From assembly GCF_965216805.1 (NCBI RefSeq), contig NZ_CBDCGN010000003.1, positions 1,922,001 to 1,986,000 on the forward strand: a stretch of 64,000 nucleotides of DNA, read 5' to 3'. Numbering within the stretch: position 1 is the stretch's first letter; each line of letters starts with the position of its first letter. The translations under genes and the position numbers were made by a program. The stretch comes from Panacagrimonas sp965216805 (GTDB taxonomy: Bacteria > Pseudomonadota > Gammaproteobacteria > Nevskiales > Nevskiaceae). The notes under the pieces were generated by a model. The model was not told the DNA's origin. It worked only from the letters and a program-made list of their open reading frames with translations, and searched no databases. Below are positions 1 to 7,274 of the stretch, piece by piece.

Positions 1-1
1 T

Positions 2-91
2 CCTGAAGAGGCGTTCGATAGCACCTGCCTGGGATGCTCGGTGCCGTTGCAGGAGATCTACGCCGGCTTGCGTTTCGACGACCGCGCCTGA
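2..91 (+). CDS. C-terminal fragment of an unidentified protein
   Basis: The window opens inside a possible forward gene. Frame 2 stays open from the first base to a TGA at 89-91 and would encode the last 29 residues of a protein, with a CLGCSVPL stretch that could be half of a metal-binding or redox pair. I do not recognise the family from so short a piece, and 29 open codons in GC-rich DNA are weak evidence on their own. The convergent vapC relic ends 29 bases downstream. Confidence 0.35.
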   Translation, partial: PEEAFDSTCLGCSVPLQEIYAGLRFDDRA

Positions 92-120
92 GCGTGGCGG
101 AACCGCAGCGTTTCCGGCCG

Positions 121-549
121 TTACAGGCGCACCCAGTGCTCGCCGCCCGCGCCCCTCACCGCGGCCACCGGTACGGGGCGATCGAAGCTCACCAGGCGCG
201 CGTCGTGACGCACGGCCAGGGCCAGCAGGTAGGCATCGGTGAGGTGGGCCGGCAACAGCACGCGGGTCCAGTCGATCAGGCCGGGTTCGAACAGACTCAG
301 GTCGTCCGCTCAGAACGTGTGCGAAGGATGCGCCAACGCCTCACCCAGACGCAGCGCGGCCTCCGCCACCGGCACCGCGTTGGGATAGCGCGGCTGCGAC
401 AGGATTCGCACGCAGCCGTTCTGGGTCAGCGGACACGATGCCCAGCCCTGTTCGACATGGCTCGCAAACCAGCGCCGCGCCAGACCGTGATGGACATGCG
501 CCGCGTCGAGCAAGGCGATCAGGACGTTGACGTCCAGCAATGCCCGCAT
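121..549 (-). pseudogene. vapC: VapC-type PIN-domain toxin with in-frame nonsense codon
   Basis: Reading 549 to 121 gives a 142-codon PIN-domain protein with an N-terminal MRALLDVNVLIALLD strand carrying the first catalytic Asp. The C-terminal half has HLTDAYLLALAVRH and VSFDR, the usual distal acidic motifs. The frame is interrupted once, by TGA at 310-312 after residue 79, in the context SHTF-stop-ADDLSLFE. Members of this family often have Trp at this spot (FWxDD), so a single TGG to TGA change explains it. Family knowledge: VapC toxins are Mg-dependent RNases held by VapB. The start ATG overlaps the antitoxin stop by one base (TGATG). As read, only the N-terminal half would be made, without the distal acidic residues, so the toxin should be dead unless the stop is a sequencing error or is read through. 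Confidence 0.8.
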
Positions 550-776
550 CAGATGCCTTCGTCTTCCCGTAGCCGGTCGATGGCCTCGTTGGTCACCAGC
601 TTGCCGCGCGCCGACAGCGGCCGGAATCCGTACCGCGCGGCCGGTTCGGCGATGCCGGCGGGTGCGGGTTGCGTCAGCGCCTGACGCAGCAGGCGCGACA
701 AGACCTCGCCCAAGGTACGTTTCTCCTGCCGCGCCATGGCCTTGGCTGGGCTTGGCGGAGGGCAAGAGCGACCCAT
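549..776 (-). pseudogene. vapB: VapB-type antitoxin remnant, 5' end lost
   Basis: The C-terminal part, from MARQEKRTLGEVLSRLL through YGFRPL to VTNEAIDRLREDEGI, looks like a small antitoxin of the kind paired with PIN toxins, and it abuts the toxin start by a TGATG overlap. The first strand of the ribbon-helix-helix fold (usually a short MRTTLxxD-type sequence) is absent. In-frame translation upstream gives a Pro/Ser-rich stretch instead. Starts at 737 (62 residues) or 776 (75 residues) are possible. Without the first strand it should not dimerise or bind DNA, which fits the broken partner toxin. I infer a 5' deletion or frameshift; a short functional toxin-binding peptide cannot be excluded. 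Confidence 0.6.
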
Positions 777-799
777 TTTTGCATGACGTATCGCTGGGC

Positions 800-1618
800 T
801 CAGGACCCGATGGCGGGACGCGGGCCCGGCCCGGCCCGATCTGCGGCGTCGTAGAGGCTGGCCTCGCGCGTCTCCGGCATGGCCACCGCAAACAGCAGCA
901 GCGCGCTGGCGGCGATGACCGTCAGCCAGGTAAACCCGGCGGCGTAGCTGTCGAAATGATCGACCACCATGCCTGCCATGGTCTGGCTGAGAAAAAAACC
1001 CACCATGTGCGCGGCGTTGATCAGCCCCAGGGTGACGCCGTAGCGGCCGGTTCCGCGGGTGAGATCGGCCACGATCAGCACCCACGTCACCCTGAAGATG
1101 CCGGCGCCGATGCCGTCCAGCGCCTGCACCGCCAGCAGCCTTGCCGGCTCGTCGCTGACGGTGTAAAGCAGGCCGCGGATCGGCAGCGCAGCCAGGCCGA
1201 TCAGGAAGTTCGGCTTGCGGCCTCACAGGTCGGCATAGGGGCCGGCGAACATTGCGACCGGAATCATCACCAGTTGCGCCAGGATGATGCAGGCGCTCAT
1301 CCACAGCGAGGCGCCTTGGCCGTCGGCGTTGGCGGTGAGTTCCTGGCCGACCAGCGGCAGCATCGCGACGTTGCCGAAATGGAACAGCAGCACGGTCAGC
1401 GCGAACACCGCCACGCGGCGGTCCTTGAGCACATCGAGCATCGGTCCGATCTTCATGCTGCCGCGTTCGTCGCGCTGCGCGCCACGGGCGATGACCGGAT
1501 CGACCTCGCTGGTGCGGATCATCATCTCCGAGGCAATCGACAACAGGCTCCACAGGCCCACCACCCAGAAGATGTACTCGCGGGCGATGAAGTGCCCCAC
1601 CGCGCCGGCGATGGAAGT
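800..1618 (-). pseudogene. MFS transporter relic, N-terminal half missing, internal TGA
   Basis: One reverse frame from about 1618 to 800 encodes roughly 270 residues of the C-terminal half of a major facilitator transporter, with several hydrophobic helices and the loop motif GRKPNFL. Two defects are visible. The frame closes at a TGA at 1619-1621, so the first five or six helices are gone. A second TGA at 1223-1225 sits in the context GPYADL-stop-GRKPNF, where the MFS loop motif normally reads RxGRK or WGRK, so TGG to TGA is the simplest explanation. An MFS protein is usually about 400 residues. The gene ends 24 bases from the antitoxin remnant, so the whole patch appears to be eroding. The substrate cannot be told. 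Confidence 0.75.
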
Positions 1619-1780
1619 TCATCCAGTCCAGGCCGCGACGGCTCCGGGGGCTGAGGGCGGTGCTCCTGGCAGTCGATCCGAATCAGGATGGCGTTGCGGG
1701 TGCTGCGGGGCGAAGCCGCGGAACGCCGAAGTGAATCAAGGAAACCGTCGTGTCCCGGCGACGGCCGCTACCAAGGCCGG

Positions 1781-3019
1781 TCAGCGCAGCGGCAACGTGC
1801 CGCTGACCACCAGCCAGCCCACCGCCAGACTCATCGACAGCAGGGTCACCGGAATGCCGACGCGGGCGAACTGCATGAAGCCTAGCGCCAGCCCGTGCCG
1901 ACGCGCGCTTTCGGCCACGATCAGATTCACCACGCTGCCCACGATCAGCAGGTTGCCGGCCAGGGTGGACAGCAGCGCCAGTGCGACCAGGGCCTGAGCG
2001 GGCACTTGCGGCCACACCTGCAGCAGCAACATGACGAAGGGCACGTTGCCGATCAGATTGCTGCCCAGCAGCGCCACGCCGGCCAGGCTCAGCGCGCCCT
2101 GCGGAAGCTGTCCACTGGCGGCGAGCTGGGCCGCCTGCTCGCGCGCCCAGGGCAGTTCGCCGGCGGCGCCGGTGACGACGAACAGGCCGGCGAACAGCAG
2201 CAGCAGACTCCAGTCCACCGCCGCCAAATACTCGCGGCTGGACTGCCGGCGCGAGGCCATCACCAGCACCGCCACCAGCAGCGCCGACAGCTCGCGCGGC
2301 AGCGGCGTGGAGAACAGCAACAGCAGCGCAACGATGGCCAGCCAGGGCTTCCATGCAGGTGCGCGCTCGGGCGCAAGCGCCGCTACGGCATCCGTCGGCG
2401 CTGCGGCCGGCGTCCAATGTCCGCGCCACAGCCAGGCGATGACGGCGAACACGCTCGCCAACGCCAACGCCGCCGGCACGATGCTGGCCGCCACGTAGCC
2501 CCAGAAATCCAGTCGCCCGGCCTGGCCGATGAGGATGTTCTGCGGATTGCCGATCAGGCTCGCTGCCGATCCGGCGTTGCAGGCGCAGGCCAGGGCCAGC
2601 AGGTAGGGCACCGGATCGCGACCCTGCGCGCGCAGGCTCAGCAACAGCACCGGGGTCAGCGCAAAGGCGACGATGTCGTTGACCAGGATCGCGGACAGGC
2701 CGCCACCCAGCAGCACCACCGTCGCCAGCAGGTGCAGCGGGCGTTGCGCCAGGCGCGCCGCCGCGGTACCGGCGCGCTGGTAGACGCCGGAAAACTCGAA
2801 CTGCGCGGACACCACCATCATGCCCAGCAGCAGCAGCAGTGCCTCCCAGTCCAGCAGCCGACCGGCCTGCTGCAAGGGCACCGCACCGCTGGCCAGCAGC
2901 AGCACGGCGGCGCCAAAGGCGATCCAGGCGCGATCCACCTGCAGCCCGGGCAGGCGGCCGATCGCCATGCCCAGGTAGGTCAGCACGAAAGCGCCGCCGA
3001 TGAGAATGCTGGTTGTCAC
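1781..3019 (-). CDS. SLC13/ArsB-NhaD superfamily anion permease
   Basis: This 412-residue protein consists almost entirely of hydrophobic helices and would sit in the inner membrane. Two family motifs stand out in the first half: the re-entrant-loop-like NDIVAFALTPVLL, and NAGSAASLIGNPQNILIG around residue 155, which matches the conserved Gly/Asn-rich signature of the ArsB/NhaD/CitM ion transporters. A second half of similar design follows, with GSNLIGNVPFVMLL, giving the inverted-repeat architecture typical of the superfamily. The substrate (dicarboxylate, arsenite, sodium or another ion) cannot be decided from sequence, and no arsenic genes are adjacent. Translation starts at a GTG. The PepSY-like gene lies just upstream on the same strand with a 45-base gap, so they may share a transcript. 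Confidence 0.8.
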   Translation of the reverse strand: MTTSILIGGAFVLTYLGMAIGRLPGLQVDRAWIAFGAAVLLLASGAVPLQQAGRLLDWEALLLLLGMMVVSAQFEFSGVYQRAGTAAARLAQRPLHLLATVVLLGGGLSAILVNDIVAFALTPVLLLSLRAQGRDPVPYLLALACACNAGSAASLIGNPQNILIGQAGRLDFWGYVAASIVPAALALASVFAVIAWLWRGHWTPAAAPTDAVAALAPERAPAWKPWLAIVALLLLFSTPLPRELSALLVAVLVMASRRQSSREYLAAVDWSLLLLFAGLFVVTGAAGELPWAREQAAQLAASGQLPQGALSLAGVALLGSNLIGNVPFVMLLLQVWPQVPAQALVALALLSTLAGNLLIVGSVVNLIVAESARRHGLALGFMQFARVGIPVTLLSMSLAVGWLVVSGTLPLR

Positions 3020-3064
3020 CTCTGGACCCTCTGGATAGACCGGTGCGCACCTGTGGCCAGCGGC

Positions 3065-3598
3065 CTAGCGGCCCCAGCCGCTTGGCCTGTCGAACCAGCT
3101 CTGGATCTGCTTTTCCTTGTAGATCAGCCCACTGGGCGCCATGTGCAGCTCCACGTTCTCGCCGCGCGCGTTGGCGGCGAACACTTCCACATGATGACGC
3201 TTGTACTCGCCCAGGCGCGGGCTTTCGTAGCCGGCCTCGGCCGCCACCGCGACCGGATCGTCGATCGGCGTTGCGGCGGAGGCGCCAGCGTAGCGCTGGT
3301 GCTTGGGCAGTTCCCACTCGTGGAAGCGGCCGTCCAGCGTGAGCTTGACCTCGATGGGCTCGCCGTTGCGCGTGGTGTAGACCTCGACATGATGCTTCTT
3401 GGGTTGCATGCCCAGCACCCGGCCGAAACCGCGTTCGCGCAGCGTGGCCTGAACCAGTTCGAGCGGCAGCGCTGCCTGCTGCTGCCAGACCGGGCCGTTC
3501 CAACCCGGTTCGGTGGCATGCGGTGGCTTGGACAGGACCAGGGTGGACGACAGCGCCAGGCCGGTGCCCAGCGCCAGGGGGACGAGCATCGATCTCAT
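3065..3598 (-). CDS. Secreted protein with two PepSY-like repeats
   Basis: The 177-residue product starts with a basic-hydrophobic signal segment (MRSMLVPLALGTGLALS) and is predicted to be exported. The body contains two similar units, one with KKHHVEVYTTRNGEPIEV and one with KRHHVEVFAANARGENVEL, each preceded by a helix and followed by an aromatic strand, as in PepSY/DUF2502-like periplasmic domains. PepSY domains are generally thought to inhibit or sense ligands, and no catalytic residues are visible. The gene lies upstream of the anion permease on the same strand and is divergent from argA, with 171 bases between them. The specific function is unknown. Confidence 0.6.
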   Translation of the reverse strand: MRSMLVPLALGTGLALSSTLVLSKPPHATEPGWNGPVWQQQAALPLELVQATLRERGFGRVLGMQPKKHHVEVYTTRNGEPIEVKLTLDGRFHEWELPKHQRYAGASAATPIDDPVAVAAEAGYESPRLGEYKRHHVEVFAANARGENVELHMAPSGLIYKEKQIQSWFDRPSGWGR

Positions 3599-3758
3599 GG
3601 GTAATCTCCGGTTGCAGATGAAGGAAGGAATCGCCCGGCAGCGACCGCGGCAATCACGATAGGCGGACGGCCTTTAACCCGCCGCAAACACCCTGTTCGG
3701 ATTCGGTTCAAGTTGCGCCCGCAGCGTCGAGCTCTTTCCAGTTGTCGCGGGCGCGCCG

Positions 3759-3764
3759 GATAAT
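3759..3764 (+). promoter_or_regulatory. Possible -10 box of a leaderless argA transcript
   Basis: GATAAT lies only five bases before the argA ATG at 3770. With the usual 6-8 base gap from -10 to the transcription start, the mRNA would begin at or next to the A of the start codon. No good ribosome binding site precedes the ATG. A weak TTTCCA at 3735-3740 could serve as -35 with an 18-base spacer. This is inference from spacing only. Confidence 0.35.
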
Positions 3765-3769
3765 GACGA

Positions 3770-5095
3770 ATGATCCCCGCCGATTTCGTCGCCGCCCTGC
3801 GCGCTGCTGCGCCCTATGTCCACGCCCACAACGGCGGCGTGTTCGTGGTGGCGTTCGGCGGCGAGGTGGCCGATCGGCCCGACTTCGAGGCCTTTGTCTA
3901 CGACCTCGCCCTGCTGCACAGCCTGGGTGTGAAGCTGGTGCTGGTGCACGGCGCGCGGCCGCAGATCGACCGGCAACTGGCGCTACGCGCGCTTACCCCT
4001 CGTTATTGCGGCGAGTTCCGGGTCACCGATCTGCCGGCGCTGGAATGCGTGAAGGCGGCCGTCGGCAGCCTGCGCATGGACATCGAGGCGCGCCTGTCGA
4101 CGTCGCTGGCCAGTACCCCGATGGGCGGCGCGCGGCTGAAGGTGGCGAGCGGCAACTGGGTGACTGCCCGTCCGGTCGGCATCCGCAACGGCGTGGACTT
4201 TCAGCACACCGGCGAGGTGCGGCGCATCGACGTCGACACGGTGCGCGCCGTACTCGACCAGGACCGCATCGTGCTGGTGTCGCCGGTCGGTTATTCGCCC
4301 ACCGGCGAGATCTTCAACCTGCGCTCGGCCGACGTGGCCACCGCCATGGCGGTGGCCTTGCGCGCGGACAAGCTGGTGCTGGTGTCCAACTCCGATCCGG
4401 ATACCTGGAAGCTCGCCGACGACACCGGCGACGCCGGGCAGTTGTCGCTGGCCGAAGGTGAGCGCCTGCTGGCGGCGGCCAACGGCATCGGCGAGCAGGA
4501 CCGGCGTTATCTGACCGCCGCGCTGGAAGCCGGTCACGGCGGGGTCAAGCGTGTGCACTTGGTGGGCGCACAGGCCGAAGGCGCACTGCTGCGCGAGCTC
4601 TACACGCGCGACGGCATCGGCCTGATGCTCTACGCCGACGAGCATTACGAGGCCGTGCGCGAGGCCAGCATCGAGGACGTCGGCGGCATCCTGGCGCTGA
4701 TCGAGCCGCTGGAGAACGCCGGCGTGCTGGTGCCGCGCTCGCGCGAGCAACTGGAGTTGGAGATCGCGCAGTTCGACGTCATGGTGCGCGATGGATTGGT
4801 GGTGGCCTGCTGTGCGCTGTTCCCGTTCGTGGAACAGGGCATGGCCGAATTCTCCTGCGTGGCAGTGCATCCCGACTACCGTCGTTCTGGCCGTGCCGCG
4901 GCCTTGCTAGCACGCGCGGAGGAAACCGCCCGAAAGCTGGGGATCGGCCGGCTGTTCGCATTGACCACGCACACACCGCACTGGTTTTTGGAGCACGGCT
5001 TCAAGCCTGCGCGCATCGACGATCTGCCGTTGCCGCGCCAGCAGCTTTACAACTACCAGCGCAACTCCGCGGTGCTCATCAAGGTCCTGACATGA
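3770..5095 (+). CDS. argA: Amino-acid N-acetyltransferase (N-acetylglutamate synthase), ArgA type
   Basis: ArgA makes N-acetylglutamate from acetyl-CoA and glutamate, the first committed step of arginine synthesis. The 441-residue length matches the E. coli enzyme (443). The N-terminal amino-acid-kinase-like domain is visible in LGVKLVLVHGARPQID and NGVDFQHTGEVRRID. The C-terminal GNAT acetyltransferase domain (from about residue 290) includes VAVHPDYRRSGRAAALL, the acetyl-CoA loop, and ends in QQLYNYQRNSAVL, as in E. coli. The start is the ATG at 3770. The stop overlaps the bioA start (ATGA), so the two are translationally coupled. Arginine feedback through the kinase-like domain is expected from the family. 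Xanthomonads often use other NAGS arrangements, so the classical ArgA form is worth noting. Confidence 0.93.
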   Translation: MIPADFVAALRAAAPYVHAHNGGVFVVAFGGEVADRPDFEAFVYDLALLHSLGVKLVLVHGARPQIDRQLALRALTPRYCGEFRVTDLPALECVKAAVGSLRMDIEARLSTSLASTPMGGARLKVASGNWVTARPVGIRNGVDFQHTGEVRRIDVDTVRAVLDQDRIVLVSPVGYSPTGEIFNLRSADVATAMAVALRADKLVLVSNSDPDTWKLADDTGDAGQLSLAEGERLLAAANGIGEQDRRYLTAALEAGHGGVKRVHLVGAQAEGALLRELYTRDGIGLMLYADEHYEAVREASIEDVGGILALIEPLENAGVLVPRSREQLELEIAQFDVMVRDGLVVACCALFPFVEQGMAEFSCVAVHPDYRRSGRAAALLARAEETARKLGIGRLFALTTHTPHWFLEHGFKPARIDDLPLPRQQLYNYQRNSAVLIKVLT

Positions 5096-6492
5096 CCAAC
5101 ATCGAGTGGACCGCGCGCAGCCTGGCGCATGTGTGGCATCCCTGTACGCAGATGCAGGACCACGCCGGCGGCGACGCCGCCAATATTCCGCTGATTCCCA
5201 TCGCCAAGGCCGAGGGCGTGTGGCTGGAAGACTACGAGGGCCGGCGTTACCTGGATGGCGTGAGCTCCTGGTGGACCAACATCTTCGGCCATCGGCATCC
5301 CCACATCGTCGCCAGCCTCAAGGATCAGCTCGACACGCTGGACCACGTGATTTTCGCCGGCTTCACCCATCAGCCGGCGGTGGAGTTGGCCGAGCGGCTG
5401 GTGAAGCTTGCCCCGCCGGGGCTGGACCGCTGTTTCTTCGCCGACAACGGCTCGGCGGCGGTGGAGGTGGCGCTCAAGATGAGCTTTCACTACTGGCGCA
5501 ACGTCGGCAAACCGCAGAAGACCCGCTATATCGCGCTGACCGGCGGTTATCACGGCGAAACGCTGGGCGCGCTCGCAGTGGGCCATACCGGCCTGTATCG
5601 CGACACCTATGCGTCGCTGCTGCTGCAGCCCATCCATGTGCCATCGCCGGACTGCTACGAGCGGCCGGCCGGCGAGTCCTGGGAGGACTACACGCGCCGC
5701 CGCTTCGCCGACATGGAAGCCGTTCTCGCGCAGCACGCCCACGAAGCCTGCGCGGTGATTCTGGAGCCCCTGGTGCAATGCGCTGGTGGCATGCGCATGT
5801 ATCACCCGATTTATCTGAGCATGTTGCGCGAGGCTTGCGACCGCCATGGCGTGCACCTGATCGCCGACGAGATCGCGGTGGGTTTCGGCCGTACCGGGAA
5901 AATGTTCGCCTGCAATTGGGCGCCGCAGAAAACCGGCCCCAACGGCATCACGCCGGACTTCATGTGCCTGTCCAAGGGCATCACCAGCGGCACCTTGCCG
6001 CTGGCCGTGACCTTGACCCGGGATGCGATCTACCAGGCGTTCTACGACGAATACCGCGCCGGCAAGGCGTTTCTGCATTCGCATTCCTACACCGGCAATC
6101 CGCTGGCCTGCCGTGCGGCGCTGGCGACTCTGGACGTGTTCGAGAAACAGGACTGGATGGCGCGCGTGCGCCTGCTCGGCCAGTTCCTGTGGTCGGCCAC
6201 CGCGTCGCTGCGCAGCCATCGTTATGTGGCGGAAGTGCGTCAGCAGGGCCTGATCCTGGCGGTGGAGCTGGCACGCCGACCGCAGACACGGGAGGCCTTT
6301 CCCGCAGCCGAACGTCGCGGCCTGCGCGCCTATCGGCACGCGCTGGCGACGCACAAGGACTTCGGCGTGCTGCTGCGACCACTGGGCGACATCCTCTATT
6401 TCATGCCGCCCTATGTCATCGAGCCGCGCGAGGTCGAGGCCATGGCCAGGATCGCGTGCGAGGCCATCGATTACGCCACACAGGACGACTGA
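5092..6492 (+). CDS. bioA: Adenosylmethionine-8-amino-7-oxononanoate aminotransferase
   Basis: BioA converts KAPA to DAPA in biotin synthesis using S-adenosylmethionine as amino donor and PLP as cofactor. The 466-residue protein has the fold-type I aminotransferase hallmarks: the N-terminal VWHPCTQM signature, SSWWTNIFGHRHP in the substrate pocket, GSAAVEVALKM, the PLP-binding ADEIAVGFGRTGKMFA, and the Schiff-base Lys in LSKGITSG at about residue 290. It is somewhat longer than E. coli BioA (429). The start overlaps the argA stop by four bases, and rsmE follows after six bases, so argA-bioA-rsmE is probably one operon. No other biotin genes are in the window. Confidence 0.93.
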   Translation: MTNIEWTARSLAHVWHPCTQMQDHAGGDAANIPLIPIAKAEGVWLEDYEGRRYLDGVSSWWTNIFGHRHPHIVASLKDQLDTLDHVIFAGFTHQPAVELAERLVKLAPPGLDRCFFADNGSAAVEVALKMSFHYWRNVGKPQKTRYIALTGGYHGETLGALAVGHTGLYRDTYASLLLQPIHVPSPDCYERPAGESWEDYTRRRFADMEAVLAQHAHEACAVILEPLVQCAGGMRMYHPIYLSMLREACDRHGVHLIADEIAVGFGRTGKMFACNWAPQKTGPNGITPDFMCLSKGITSGTLPLAVTLTRDAIYQAFYDEYRAGKAFLHSHSYTGNPLACRAALATLDVFEKQDWMARVRLLGQFLWSATASLRSHRYVAEVRQQGLILAVELARRPQTREAFPAAERRGLRAYRHALATHKDFGVLLRPLGDILYFMPPYVIEPREVEAMARIACEAIDYATQDD

Positions 6493-6498
6493 GTCGGT

Positions 6499-7239
6499 AT
6501 GGCCACGCGCGTGTTTCTGGACACGCCGCTGTCCAGCGGGCTGCAACTGGAGTTGCCCGAAGCGGCGTTTCGACATCTGGTCCTGGTGCTGCGCATGCAG
6601 GCCGGCGAGGCCCTGATCGTGTTCGACGGTCGTGGCGGTGAATACGACGCCAAGCTCGATACGGTGGCCAAGCGCAGCGCGACGCTCAGCATCGGCGACT
6701 TTCACGAGGTGGACCGCGAGTCGCCTTTGCAGATCACCCTGGTGCAAGGCATCTCCAAGGGCGATCGCATGGACTGGACCCTGCAGAAGGCGGTGGAGAT
6801 GGGTGTCGCGGCGATTGCCCCGATCATCACCGAACGCTGCAACGTCAGCCTCGACCGCGAGCGCGAGGCGAAGAAACGGGATCACTGGCGCGGCGTGCTG
6901 GTGTCCGCCTGCGAGCAGAGCGGTCGCACCCGGGTGCCGTTGCTGCATCCGCTGCAGCGCTACGCGGACTGGCTGGCATCCGCGCCACAGGGTCCACGTT
7001 ATCTGCTCGACCCCATCGCCGCGCAGGCGCTGGCGCAGGCCCCGATTCCGGCCGCGCCGATCAGTCTGGTGATCGGCCCCGAGGGCGGACTCAGCGCGTC
7101 CGAGATCGCGGCTGGAGTGCAGGCCGGTGGGGTCGCTGTGAGCCTGGGCCCGCGCGTCCTGCGCACCGAAACCGCGGGGGTGGTGGCGCTGGCCGTATTG
7201 CAGGCGCGCGCGGGCGATCTGGCGGGCACCGTAAACTGA
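6499..7239 (+). CDS. rsmE: 16S rRNA (uracil-1498-N3)-methyltransferase RsmE
   Basis: RsmE methylates N3 of U1498 in the 30S subunit. The 246-residue length agrees with the family. The C-terminal SPOUT/trefoil-knot methyltransferase signatures are clear: LVIGPEGGLSASEI, then LGPRVLRTETAGVVAL close to the end. The N-terminal PUA-like domain includes the RNA-binding segment around VLRMQAGEALIVFDGRGGEY. It begins six bases after bioA and is followed 35 bases later by dihydroorotase, so it is the third gene of an argA-bioA-rsmE unit that could extend into pyrC. Confidence 0.93.
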   Translation: MATRVFLDTPLSSGLQLELPEAAFRHLVLVLRMQAGEALIVFDGRGGEYDAKLDTVAKRSATLSIGDFHEVDRESPLQITLVQGISKGDRMDWTLQKAVEMGVAAIAPIITERCNVSLDREREAKKRDHWRGVLVSACEQSGRTRVPLLHPLQRYADWLASAPQGPRYLLDPIAAQALAQAPIPAAPISLVIGPEGGLSASEIAAGVQAGGVAVSLGPRVLRTETAGVVALAVLQARAGDLAGTVN

Positions 7240-7274
7240 GGGGCACCCGTCACCCGCCGCCAGGAATCGCCGCC

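Noticed and set aside
310..1225. UGA recoded as Trp (alternative genetic code)
   Set aside because: Many intact genes in the window end in TGA, including conserved ones such as bioA, rsmE and xthA, so TGA is a normal stop here.
1683..3653. 656-codon reverse frame over the anion permease region
   Set aside because: The permease and PepSY-like genes in another reverse frame carry real motifs; this frame is Arg/Ala-rich without features.
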